A stretch of 18,927 nt of DNA, from the NCBI GenBank assembly GCA_902806295.1, contig CADCWB010000009.1:1-18927 (forward strand). Direction: 5' to 3'. Origin of the DNA: an uncultured Sphingomonas sp. Lineage in GTDB: Bacteria > Pseudomonadota > Alphaproteobacteria > Sphingomonadales > Sphingomonadaceae. The notes below the pieces were generated by a model. The model made no database searches, had not been told where the DNA came from, and saw only the letters and a program-made list of their open reading frames with translations. Position 1 is the first letter of the stretch. Each line of letters opens with the position of its first letter. Below are positions 6,724 to 13,599 of the stretch, in pieces. Made by a program: the position numbers and the translations under genes.

Positions 6724-7407
6724 ATGAGCGTCGATCGTCGCGAGATGTTGCGTTGGGGTGCCATTGGCGGAGGAGCCGCAATGCTCTCGAACGCCGCTCC
6801 GGCTGGTCTGCCTGCCGTTGTGTTCGCGCCGCCGCCGCCAGTTCGGCCGGCGATTCCGCCCGTGCCGGCCGCTCCGGCGAGCCCGCTAGGCGTGAACCCG
6901 CAGCTGTTCGCGCGTGCCAAGGCCGCGTTGGAGCAGCACAATCGCCGAGGCGCGGTTCGCTATCGCGATTCGATCGGCATCGTGGACTTTTCCATGGCCA
7001 GCCGTGAAAGCCGCTTCCACGTCGTCGATCTGGCGAACGGCCGGACCGAAAGCCATCTAGTGGCCCATGGTCGCGGCTCGGACCGCGCGCACTCGGGCTG
7101 GCTGGAGCAGTTCTCCAACGACTTTGGCAGCCTGGCCACGTCGAACGGAGCTTATGCCACCGCCGACTACTACCACGGCAAGTACGGCCTTTCGATGAAG
7201 CTGCACGGCCTCGACTGGAGCAACAACAACGCGTTGGATCGCGCGATCGTGGTTCACCAGGCCTGGTACGCCGAGCCCGACATGATCCCGCAACACGGCA
7301 AGCTCGGCCGGTCGGAGGGGTGTTTCGCCTTCTGCCAGAAGAGCCATTATGAAGTGATGCAGCGCTTGGGCGGTGGCCGCATGATCTTCGCCGACAAGGT
7401 CGCCTGA
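6724..7407 (+). CDS. Murein L,D-transpeptidase catalytic domain protein (YkuD_2 type), Tat-type signal
   Basis: I assign this 227-residue protein to the YkuD_2 group (PF13645) of L,D-transpeptidase-like proteins, which act on peptidoglycan stem peptides outside the inner membrane. The N-terminus has a twin-arginine-like signal (DRREMLRWGAIGGGAAML) followed by a Pro/Ala-rich linker (about 32-53). The catalytic region shows H178 in AIVVHQAWYA and the Cys motif HGKLGRSEGCFAFC (191-204), with C200 as the expected nucleophile. GGAGG lies six bases before the ATG at 6724; another ATG at 6720 is in a different frame. The neighbour on the opposite strand is an unrelated L,D-transpeptidase and the two share a terminator. 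Whether it cross-links, anchors lipoprotein or trims cannot be told. Confidence 0.9.
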   Translation: MSVDRREMLRWGAIGGGAAMLSNAAPAGLPAVVFAPPPPVRPAIPPVPAAPASPLGVNPQLFARAKAALEQHNRRGAVRYRDSIGIVDFSMASRESRFHVVDLANGRTESHLVAHGRGSDRAHSGWLEQFSNDFGSLATSNGAYATADYYHGKYGLSMKLHGLDWSNNNALDRAIVVHQAWYAEPDMIPQHGKLGRSEGCFAFCQKSHYEVMQRLGGGRMIFADKVA

Positions 7408-7439
7408 TTCAGGCTCCGCGCAATCAGAAGATAGAGAAA

Positions 7440-7464
7440 GGCCCGGCGCGAACCGGGCCTTTTT
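7440..7464. terminator. Bidirectional intrinsic terminator between two L,D-transpeptidase genes
   Basis: GGCCCGG (7440-7446), a six-base loop and CCGGGCC (7453-7459) form a perfect seven-pair stem. On the plus strand it is followed by TTTTT; on the minus strand by TTTCTC. It lies 33 bases past the plus-strand stop, and the minus-strand gene's stop codon (7463-7465) sits in the T run, so one hairpin can end both convergent transcripts. Confidence 0.88.
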
Positions 7465-8743
7465 ACTTGGCGGCCGTCTTGGTCGCCGGAGCGGCGGTCT
7501 TGAGTCCGCCATCGCGGTCGGTCAGCGCCGCCAGCACTCGGCCATCGCGCTTGTAGAGGTCGTTATACTGAGTGAGGCTGCCGTCGGTCAGCGCCGCGGT
7601 GCTGAAGTAGACGATATAGACCGGCACCGGCTTGACGAAGTTCGCCTGCACCGTCTTCCCGCTGGCGAGCACCTCGTCGATCTTCGCCCGATCATATTCA
7701 CCGGCATCGTCGCTCAGCAGTTCGGCCGCGAGATCCAGGATATGCTCGGTACGAATGCAGCCATGGCTTAGGAAGCGAGCCTGTGCATCGAACAGCCCGC
7801 GATTGTTGGTGTCGTGCAGATAGATCGCATGCGGGTTCTGCATGACGAACTTGATCTTGCCGAGCGCGTTGGCCGGTCCGGGAGGCTGCCGCCAGCGCTG
7901 AACGCGTCCGTCCTTGCCGCGCACGGCGACATAGCCGCCCTTGCCGGCGACGCTCGCCGACAGGCTCTGCGGCACTTCCCACCAAGGGTTAAGGATCACG
8001 CCGGTGGCATTCACCGACAACTGCGGCGTCGGGGTCTTCAGCGCCCCAGCGATCGCGCGGCGCTTCCAGCGCGTTTGGCTGTTCTCAACCAAAGTCGCGG
8101 CCTGACCAGGGACGTTGACGATGATGTAGCGGGAGCCGAGGTCCCGCGGCAACCAGCGCCAGCGGTCCATATTGAGCCGAATCTTGTTGATCGCGCCCGT
8201 GTCCGTCGGCTTGGCCACGCTAAGCGCATTCTTCAGCGACCAATACTGCGGATGGGTCGGCAACAGGCTGTTGAGCGTCTCGGCGACCCGCATGGTGCCC
8301 ACCGCCCGCATCAAGAGCTGCTGAGCGCGATCCCCCTCCAGATCCTTGTCCACGACATACCATTGATGCCGCGCAGCGCCTCGGACATGACCCAAGGCCA
8401 GATCCCGCGCCAGCCGATTGAAGCTGTCCGTCGCCGCGCGTGCGATCGTCATCGGATCGCCGCCACGTAGCGCCAGTTCGAGCCGGTCCGCGTCATAGTC
8501 GCGCGGATCGAGCCCGTCGCGTCCGACCTGGCGAATGTAGCCAAGCAATTCGTTTGCAGCATCGAGTTGCCACGACGGGGGCGGGAGCTCGACCGGAACG
8601 GGCGGCACTGGCGCAACTGCAAGCGGGTCCGGTTGCGGCGCAATCGCGGCGGGTGCCGGCTGAGCAGTTTGCGCCGCCAGCACGGCGGACGGGACAACCG
8701 CGGCCGAGGCCAGCAGAGGCAAAAGGAAATCGCGCGCGTTCAT
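7463..8743 (-). CDS. L,D-transpeptidase, YcbB/LdtD-like, without a peptidoglycan-binding domain
   Basis: A periplasmic enzyme expected to form 3-3 cross-links between meso-diaminopimelate residues. I start it at ATG 8743, which opens a signal peptide (MNARDFLLPLLASAAVVPSA), rather than at an in-frame start at 8791. Domains over 426 residues: signal 1-24; Pro/Ala-rich linker to 57; scaffold-type region about 58-175 (DGLDPRDYD, ARDLALGHVRG); YkuD domain about 205-345 with H310 in AIYLHDTNNRGLF and the catalytic motif FLSHGCIR (324-331, C329); then a C-terminal extension with YIVYFSTAALTDG. E. coli LdtD is about 615 residues and has a peptidoglycan-binding module between scaffold and YkuD. Here YWSLKNALS runs almost directly into the IRLNMDRWRWLP segment, so the module appears absent. 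Confidence 0.93.
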   Translation of the reverse strand: MNARDFLLPLLASAAVVPSAVLAAQTAQPAPAAIAPQPDPLAVAPVPPVPVELPPPSWQLDAANELLGYIRQVGRDGLDPRDYDADRLELALRGGDPMTIARAATDSFNRLARDLALGHVRGAARHQWYVVDKDLEGDRAQQLLMRAVGTMRVAETLNSLLPTHPQYWSLKNALSVAKPTDTGAINKIRLNMDRWRWLPRDLGSRYIIVNVPGQAATLVENSQTRWKRRAIAGALKTPTPQLSVNATGVILNPWWEVPQSLSASVAGKGGYVAVRGKDGRVQRWRQPPGPANALGKIKFVMQNPHAIYLHDTNNRGLFDAQARFLSHGCIRTEHILDLAAELLSDDAGEYDRAKIDEVLASGKTVQANFVKPVPVYIVYFSTAALTDGSLTQYNDLYKRDGRVLAALTDRDGGLKTAAPATKTAAK

Positions 8744-8929
8744 GGCACCCCAACCCGTTGGTTCGACACGGCAATGGACCCAAGCGACCACTCCGTTTGA
8801 CGTCTATGCTCACTCACTCCAATACACCTGATGAATGGTGGTCGCCAAGTGTCGTCAGGCCACACACGCGCCCCTAACCGTTGCTTAAGCGCTGCCGCTT
8901 ACGATCGTGGGCGGTAAGGGGAACCAACG
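8744..8929. other. Divergent intergenic region, L,D-transpeptidase / PilZ gene
   Basis: These 186 bases must carry promoters for both divergent genes. TTGACG occurs at about 8797-8802 on the plus strand, but no good -10 hexamer follows at 16-18 bases. AGGGGA lies about seven bases before the PilZ ATG. I see no RNA gene or repeat. Confidence 0.5.
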
Positions 8930-9322
8930 ATGTCGAGGGGCGCTAAGGCCGCGCTGGCCAATGTGTTTCAGGATGAAAATGCCTGGCACGGCGGCGGCTG
9001 GGAGATTGGCCAGGTTATGATCAACGCCCGCATCGAGAGTCATGGCGAGGCCAGCGACCGGCGGCGGGCCGAGCGTGAGCCGGTCGACGTCGATGCGCGT
9101 CTGCGTGAGTTGGGCAGCGGGGGCTGCGAGGCCAAGGTACTGAACATCTCGGCAACCGGCTTCATGGCCGAAACCGCGGCGGAGTTCAGCGTCGGCGCCC
9201 GCGTATGGCTGATCTTGCCCGGCCGCGAACGAGCCAACGCCGTGATTCGCTGGATCGAGGGCGACCGGATTGGCGCGGAATTCGCCGAGCCGACCGACAC
9301 CGCTGGCCTGCTCGCCCGCTAA
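8930..9322 (+). CDS. PilZ-domain protein, probable cyclic-di-GMP receptor
   Basis: The 130-residue protein is mostly one PilZ domain. The two c-di-GMP contact motifs are present: RxxxR as R45-R-A-E-R49 in DRRRAEREPVDVDARL, and [D/N]xSxxG as NISATG (72-77). The strands that follow (VGARVWLILPG, ANAVIRWIEGDRIGAEF) complete the barrel. With no attached output domain it would act through a partner, which the sequence does not reveal. ATG 8930 has AGGGGA about seven bases upstream; ATG 9017 (MINARIESHGEASDRRR), with GGAG twelve bases upstream, would drop 29 poorly conserved residues and is a real alternative. The stop overlaps the convergent esterase stop by four bases. Confidence 0.88.
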   Translation: MSRGAKAALANVFQDENAWHGGGWEIGQVMINARIESHGEASDRRRAEREPVDVDARLRELGSGGCEAKVLNISATGFMAETAAEFSVGARVWLILPGRERANAVIRWIEGDRIGAEFAEPTDTAGLLAR

Positions 9323-9963
9323 GGCCTCTTCGGGCGAGCCAGGGCGCGCTGCACCGTGGGCAGGATGCCGGTGACGATCCGTTTGACCCCCTCGAAGTTA
9401 GGATGAACTCCGTCGTGCAGTAGCAGTCTTCTATTCAGCACGACGCCCTGCAAGAAAAAGGGATAGAGCGGCGCATCATATTTCTGGGCGAGCTTAGGAA
9501 AGATGCCCTCGAAGCGGCTGCGGTAATCTGCCGGCAGGTTGGGCGGGGCCAGCATGCCCGCAACCAGCACGGGGATGCCGCGCTTGTCGAGTTCGGCCAG
9601 GATCGCGTTGAGATTGTCTTCGGTCACCTTCGGATCGACCCCGCGAAGCATGTCGTTGGCGCCCAGTTCCACAATGGCGAGATCGGGGGTGCGCTTGAGG
9701 TCGCCGAGCGTCCAGCCCAGCCGCGCCCGCCCGCCCGACGTGGTGTCCCCTGACACTCCGGCATCATGGACGGTGGCCTTGATCCCATGCCGGCGCAACG
9801 CCGCCTGCAGTTGTGGCGCGAAGCCGAGGCCGCGGCCAAGGCCGTAGCCGGCCGTCAAACTGTCGCCGAAGGCAAGAATATAGGGCTCGTCCACTCCGGA
9901 CTGGGCGGCGGCGGGGACGGCCAAGGTGGCGGCAAGAGCCGCAGCAGCGAATTTCAGGAACAT
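9319..9963 (-). CDS. tesA: Secreted SGNH/GDSL esterase, TesA-like arylesterase
   Basis: This matches the TesA group (thioesterase I / protease I / lysophospholipase L1), broad-specificity periplasmic acyl hydrolases. The 214 residues start with a signal peptide cleaved after AAA (about 20/21). The SGNH blocks follow in order: block I ILAFGDSLTAGYG with Ser35, block II Gly in GVSGDTTSGG (69-78), block III GANDM with Asn103, and block V DGVHPN with Asp184 and His187. The gene is divergent from the ybbA/ybbP-like exporter genes, 56 bases apart, the same arrangement as tesA-ybbA-ybbP in E. coli. That supports the name, though substrates cannot be read from the sequence. Confidence 0.92.
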   Translation of the reverse strand: MFLKFAAAALAATLAVPAAAQSGVDEPYILAFGDSLTAGYGLGRGLGFAPQLQAALRRHGIKATVHDAGVSGDTTSGGRARLGWTLGDLKRTPDLAIVELGANDMLRGVDPKVTEDNLNAILAELDKRGIPVLVAGMLAPPNLPADYRSRFEGIFPKLAQKYDAPLYPFFLQGVVLNRRLLLHDGVHPNFEGVKRIVTGILPTVQRALARPKRP

Positions 9964-10019
9964 ATACCGTCATCTAGGCCGTTGCCGCCCGGCTTCAATG
10001 TCCCTAGCTCCACCGGCAC

Positions 10020-10691
10020 ATGGCCCACCCCCTTATTGAGCTTTCCGACATTCAGCTGACCCTCGGCTCCGGCGCCGCCCGCACCGAGATCCTGCGCGGC
10101 ATCGATTTCCGTCTCGACGAAGGCGAGAGTGTCGCGATCCTGGGCGCATCCGGATCCGGCAAGAGCAGCCTCATGGCGGTTATCTCCGGCCTTGAGCGTG
10201 CAACGAGTGGGTCGGCCCGGGTGCTCGGACAAGATGTGAGCGCTTTGGGTGAGGATGAGCTGGCGCGGCTGCGCGGGCGCGGGATCGGCGTGGTCCTGCA
10301 GGCCTTTCACCTGCTGCCGACGATGACGGCCTCCGAGAATGTCATGGTACCGATGGAGTTGGCGGGCCTGCCAGATCCGCGCAGCCGGGCCGAAGCGGAG
10401 CTACGCGCCGTTGGTCTCGGCGAGCGCCTGACCCACTATCCGGCGCAGTTGTCCGGCGGTGAGCAGCAGCGGGTGGCCATCGCTCGTGCCACGGCACCCG
10501 CGCCGCGCCTTTTGTTGGCCGATGAGCCCACCGGCAATCTGGACGGAGTGACCGGGGCCGGGATCGTCGACCTGCTGTTCGAGCGCGGTCAGGCGACGGG
10601 AGCGGGCCTATTGGTCATCACCCATGATCCGGCCGTGGCCGAACGAGCTGGACGAATCGTACGGATCGCCGACGGCCGGATCGCCGGCTGA
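10020..10691 (+). CDS. ybbA: ABC transporter ATP-binding protein, YbbA/LolD-like
   Basis: This is the ATPase of a type VII (MacB/LolCDE-like) ABC system. The 223 residues contain Walker A GASGSGKSS (42-50), Q-loop VVLQAFHLLP (Gln94), signature LSGGEQQR (144-151), Walker B LLLADEPTGNLD (164-175) and the H-loop ITHD. Length and motif context match YbbA/LolD. It overlaps the permease gene by one base (TGATG), so the pair is translated together, and it diverges from tesA. YbbA-YbbP function is not settled: proposals centre on mechanotransmission or lipid/lipoprotein handling at the outer face of the inner membrane. No clear ribosome site precedes the ATG. Confidence 0.93.
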   Translation: MAHPLIELSDIQLTLGSGAARTEILRGIDFRLDEGESVAILGASGSGKSSLMAVISGLERATSGSARVLGQDVSALGEDELARLRGRGIGVVLQAFHLLPTMTASENVMVPMELAGLPDPRSRAEAELRAVGLGERLTHYPAQLSGGEQQRVAIARATAPAPRLLLADEPTGNLDGVTGAGIVDLLFERGQATGAGLLVITHDPAVAERAGRIVRIADGRIAG

Positions 10692-13165
10692 TGAAAGCGT
10701 GGGCGCTGGCCCGGCGCGATTTGCGCGGCGGAGTTGGCGGCCTGTGGCTGCTGCTAGTCTGCCTGACGATTGCGGTCGGTGGACTGGCGGCGGTGACCAG
10801 CGTCGCGTCTTCGATCCGTTCGACCATCGATGCCAACGGGCGCGAACTACTAGGTGCCGACTTGGTGCTCAGCACGGCTCAGCGATCCGCCGAACCGGCC
10901 GAGCGGGCGGCGATGGCCGAACTCGGCCGCGTCTCCGAGAGCCTCACGCTCCGGTCCAACATCATGACGGCGGGCGGCAGCGCGCTGGTGGAACTGTCCG
11001 GCGTCGACGCAGGCTGGCCGCCGGCCGGCAGCGTCAAGTTCCTGGCTGGGCGCACGCCGAACGCGGGCGAGGCGGCGATTGGGCGTGAGCTGGCCGAGCG
11101 GTTCAACCTGAAGCTCGGGTCAACAGTCCGGCTGGGATTCGGCGACTTTCGGGTGAGCGGGATCATTCGGGAGCTTCCAGCTGTCAGTGGCTTCGCTCTT
11201 GCGCCGCCCGTGCTCGTCAGCCGGGCAAGCTTGGCAGCCACCGGCCTCGTCCAGCCGGGCAGCCTTTACACCAGCAGCTACCGCATCCTGCTGCCTCCAA
11301 CTGCCAACGGCGTGGAGGTCGGCAAGGCCTTTCAGCGGCGTTTCCCCGATGGCGGTTGGCGTGCGCTCGAGAAGGGTGATGCTGCCGCGGGCACGAGGCG
11401 GTTTGTCGACCGGGTCGGGCAATTGCTGTTGCTAATCGCGCTTGGTGCGCTCGGCATCGGCAGCATCGGGATCGCCAGCGCGGCCTCGGCCTTTGCGGCG
11501 TCCAGGCAGCGCACGGTGGCGATCCTGAAGATCCATGGAGCAAGACGGCGCGATCTGGCGCTCATGCTCGGCATCGCCGTGGCCCTGCTGAGCGCGGCCG
11601 CCATCCTGTTCGGGTTGGTGCTGGGGGCCATTGCTCCGGCCCTGGTCGGCCGGGCGGCCGCGGGGCTGTTGCCGGTGCAGCCGGACCCGTCGGTGCAATG
11701 GGGCGCGCTCGGCCTTGCAGCCTTGTTCGGGGTGCTGATCACGATCGCCGCCGCCTGGGTGCCGGTGACGCGCGCGATCACCGAGCGCCCCGCGACCGTG
11801 CTGCGCGGCGACGTGGGAGAGATCGGGGGTCCGCGTTGGCGAGCGTTGCCGGTGCCGTTCATCGCGGCCCTGGCTGCGGCAGGCTTGGCGCTGTGGGTGT
11901 CGAGCGATCGCCAACTGACCCTCTATGCCATGGCAGGCGCCCTCGTCCTCGCTGCGGCATTCACCTTGCTCGGCTGGCTGGTCGGGCGGGCGGGCCGATC
12001 GCTGGCCGGGCGGGGCGGACCGATCACCCGGCTCGGGATCGCGGCCCTGCACCGTCCGGGCGCTGCCACCGTGCGGCTGAGCGTGGCGCTCGGGCTTGGC
12101 TTGTCGCTGCTGGTGGCGTTGTCCGGAATCGGCTCCAGCATCTCGGCCGAACTGACCGGAAGCGTACCGCGAAAGGCGCCGGCCTTGTTCATGCTCGATA
12201 TCCCGGCTGCCGAGCAAGCTCGCTTCCGTTCGCTGGCGCAGCAGGCGTCGCCTGGAGCCGAGCTGCGGCTGGTGCCGTCCTTGCGGGGGCCAGTGACGGC
12301 GCTCAACGGGCAGCCGGTCAGCGCGATGCGGGCGATCCCCGAAGGCGCCTGGATCCTGCGGGGCGACCGTGGGCTGACCTTTGCGCGTAACCTGCCGGAG
12401 GCCAATCGAGTGGTCGCCGGCCGCTGGTGGCCAGCCGATTACGCCGGACCGCCGCTCATCTCGCTCGATATCGAAGCGGCCCAGGCGTTGGGGCTCGAGG
12501 TCGGCGACCGGATGACGGTGGCGGTGCTCGGCCGGCCGATCGAGGCGCGGATTGCCAACCTGCGCAGCATCGATTGGCGGAGCCTAGGCTTCAACTTCGC
12601 CATCATCTTCGCGCCGGGCGCGTTGGAGAGCGCACCTTATACCATGATGGCTACCCTCGCTCCGGACGCCGGCCGTTCCACCCTGCCGTTCGAGCGGGCA
12701 CTCGCGCGCGAGCTGCCGATGGTCAGCGTGATCCGGGTCGGCGAGGTGATCCAGCGGGTCGGCGCGATCCTGACCGCCATGAACGCGGCCATCACCCTGG
12801 CAACGGCAATTGCGATCCTGATCGGCGTCGCGGTGCTGGCCGGCGCAGTGGCGGCAACCCGGGCCAAGCGCACGCGGGAGAGCATCCTGCTAAAGCTGGT
12901 CGGGGCGACCCGTGGTCAGGTGCTCCGCGCGCAGCTGATCGAGTTCTTTGCCATGGCGGGAGCGATCGCGCTGGCGGCCTTCGCCTTTGGTGCGCTGGCC
13001 GCCTGGGCAACGGTGACCCAGCTGTTCGAATTGCCATTTCGACCCGACTGGGTAGGCCTCGTAGCGCTGCCGCTAATCGGGATCGGCGTTGCGGTGCTGA
13101 CCGCCGTCCTGGCTGCCCTGCCCGCCTTGGCGGCACGACCGGCGGCGGCCTTGCGCAGCATGTAA
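10691..13165 (+). CDS. ybbP: FtsX-like ABC permease, YbbP-like
   Basis: The large permease partner of the preceding ATPase has 824 residues, close to E. coli YbbP (about 800). An N-terminal helix (LWLLLVCLTIAVGGLAAV) is followed by a periplasmic region of about 200 residues. A first FtsX block has LLLIALGALGIGSIGI and the coupling helix RQRTVAILKIHGARRRDL. A central pair of helices with LGIAALHRPGAATVRLSVAL is next, then a second periplasmic region. The second FtsX block has the matching coupling segment KRTRESILLKLVGATRGQVL and ends with three helices. The doubled FtsX core in one chain separates it from LolC/LolE and MacB. It begins at ATG 10691 within the ATPase stop. No terminator is visible after the stop. 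Confidence 0.93.
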   Translation: MKAWALARRDLRGGVGGLWLLLVCLTIAVGGLAAVTSVASSIRSTIDANGRELLGADLVLSTAQRSAEPAERAAMAELGRVSESLTLRSNIMTAGGSALVELSGVDAGWPPAGSVKFLAGRTPNAGEAAIGRELAERFNLKLGSTVRLGFGDFRVSGIIRELPAVSGFALAPPVLVSRASLAATGLVQPGSLYTSSYRILLPPTANGVEVGKAFQRRFPDGGWRALEKGDAAAGTRRFVDRVGQLLLLIALGALGIGSIGIASAASAFAASRQRTVAILKIHGARRRDLALMLGIAVALLSAAAILFGLVLGAIAPALVGRAAAGLLPVQPDPSVQWGALGLAALFGVLITIAAAWVPVTRAITERPATVLRGDVGEIGGPRWRALPVPFIAALAAAGLALWVSSDRQLTLYAMAGALVLAAAFTLLGWLVGRAGRSLAGRGGPITRLGIAALHRPGAATVRLSVALGLGLSLLVALSGIGSSISAELTGSVPRKAPALFMLDIPAAEQARFRSLAQQASPGAELRLVPSLRGPVTALNGQPVSAMRAIPEGAWILRGDRGLTFARNLPEANRVVAGRWWPADYAGPPLISLDIEAAQALGLEVGDRMTVAVLGRPIEARIANLRSIDWRSLGFNFAIIFAPGALESAPYTMMATLAPDAGRSTLPFERALARELPMVSVIRVGEVIQRVGAILTAMNAAITLATAIAILIGVAVLAGAVAATRAKRTRESILLKLVGATRGQVLRAQLIEFFAMAGAIALAAFAFGALAAWATVTQLFELPFRPDWVGLVALPLIGIGVAVLTAVLAALPALAARPAAALRSM

Positions 13166-13190
13166 GCTGCTGTTCGGCAAGCAAAGGGAT

Positions 13191-13216
13191 GAAACCTTCT
13201 CGGCGGATAACACGTT
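13191..13216 (+). promoter_or_regulatory. EcfG-like general stress response promoter match
   Basis: GAAAC (13191-13195), 17 bases, then CGTT (13213-13216) resembles the alphaproteobacterial EcfG consensus GGAAC-N16/17-CGTT with one mismatch in the -35 element. It lies 24 bases before the ATG of the zinc-ribbon gene and 25 bases past the permease stop, the right place to drive that gene alone. One short degenerate match in a GC-rich genome is weak proof. Confidence 0.42.
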
Positions 13217-13240
13217 GACGTCGCCGAAAGGATTTCTTGC

Positions 13241-13504
13241 ATGTCGAATTTCCCGAGCCTTGGCGACCTTGGCCTGAAGCATGATCCGGCCGGCCGGGGC
13301 TATCATGCGGTTTACCGTGAACATGAGGTCAATCATTGCCCTGGGTGCGGCCGGACCCACTGGCTGATCGGCCGGGTTTCCGCCGAGTGCGCCTTTTGTG
13401 CCACGGCCCTGCCGCTGGCCGAAGCCAGCATGCGGCACCACAATGCGCCGGTGACCATTCAGCATCGCAACCGGAATAATCAAGATCGCGCCTGGGCGGC
13501 GTAA
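13241..13504 (+). CDS. Small zinc-ribbon protein, unknown function
   Basis: I do not recognise a named family for this 87-residue cytosolic protein. It has two CxxC pairs, C33/C36 in HCPGCGRTHW and C50/C53 in ECAFC, separated by 13 residues, a spacing that suits a zinc ribbon. There is no signal peptide or membrane segment. The tail is rich in His, Asn and Arg (MRHHNAPVTIQHRNRNN), which might bind nucleic acid or metal. The start at 13241 is well supported by AAAGGA nine bases upstream and an EcfG-like promoter match. It stands alone between ybbP and a convergent cyclophilin gene. A rubredoxin-like or regulatory zinc protein are both possible. Confidence 0.82.
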   Translation: MSNFPSLGDLGLKHDPAGRGYHAVYREHEVNHCPGCGRTHWLIGRVSAECAFCATALPLAEASMRHHNAPVTIQHRNRNNQDRAWAA

Positions 13505-13510
13505 CGACAC

Positions 13511-13579
13511 TCTCCCCCCGGCCTAATCGAAGTCGCTTGGCCGCGGAGCACGCGGCGGCGCGCTAGCCGGCTGGGGAGA
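13511..13579. terminator. Large imperfect inverted repeat between convergent genes, probable terminator or RNA structure
   Basis: Outer arms TCTCCCC (13511-13517) and GGGGAGA (13573-13579) pair perfectly. After a two-base bulge the pairing continues with CCGGC (13518-13522) and GCCGG (13566-13570). A second perfect hairpin, GCCGCG-gagca-CGCGGC (13540-13556), is nested inside. The element fills most of the 95 bases between the stop codons of the zinc-ribbon and cyclophilin genes. There is no T run on either side, so it is not a textbook intrinsic terminator. Confidence 0.45.
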
Positions 13580-13599
13580 CTAATCCCGAATAGGGGTCT

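Noticed and set aside
11432..12217. A 261-codon minus-strand frame inside ybbP
   Set aside because: It is Arg/Gln/His-rich with no recognisable domain and no ribosome site, and sits wholly inside a convincing permease gene.
12427..13218. A 263-codon plus-strand frame over the end of ybbP
   Set aside because: It is a +1-type shadow of the permease frame, rich in Arg and Gly, with no membrane segments or motifs.
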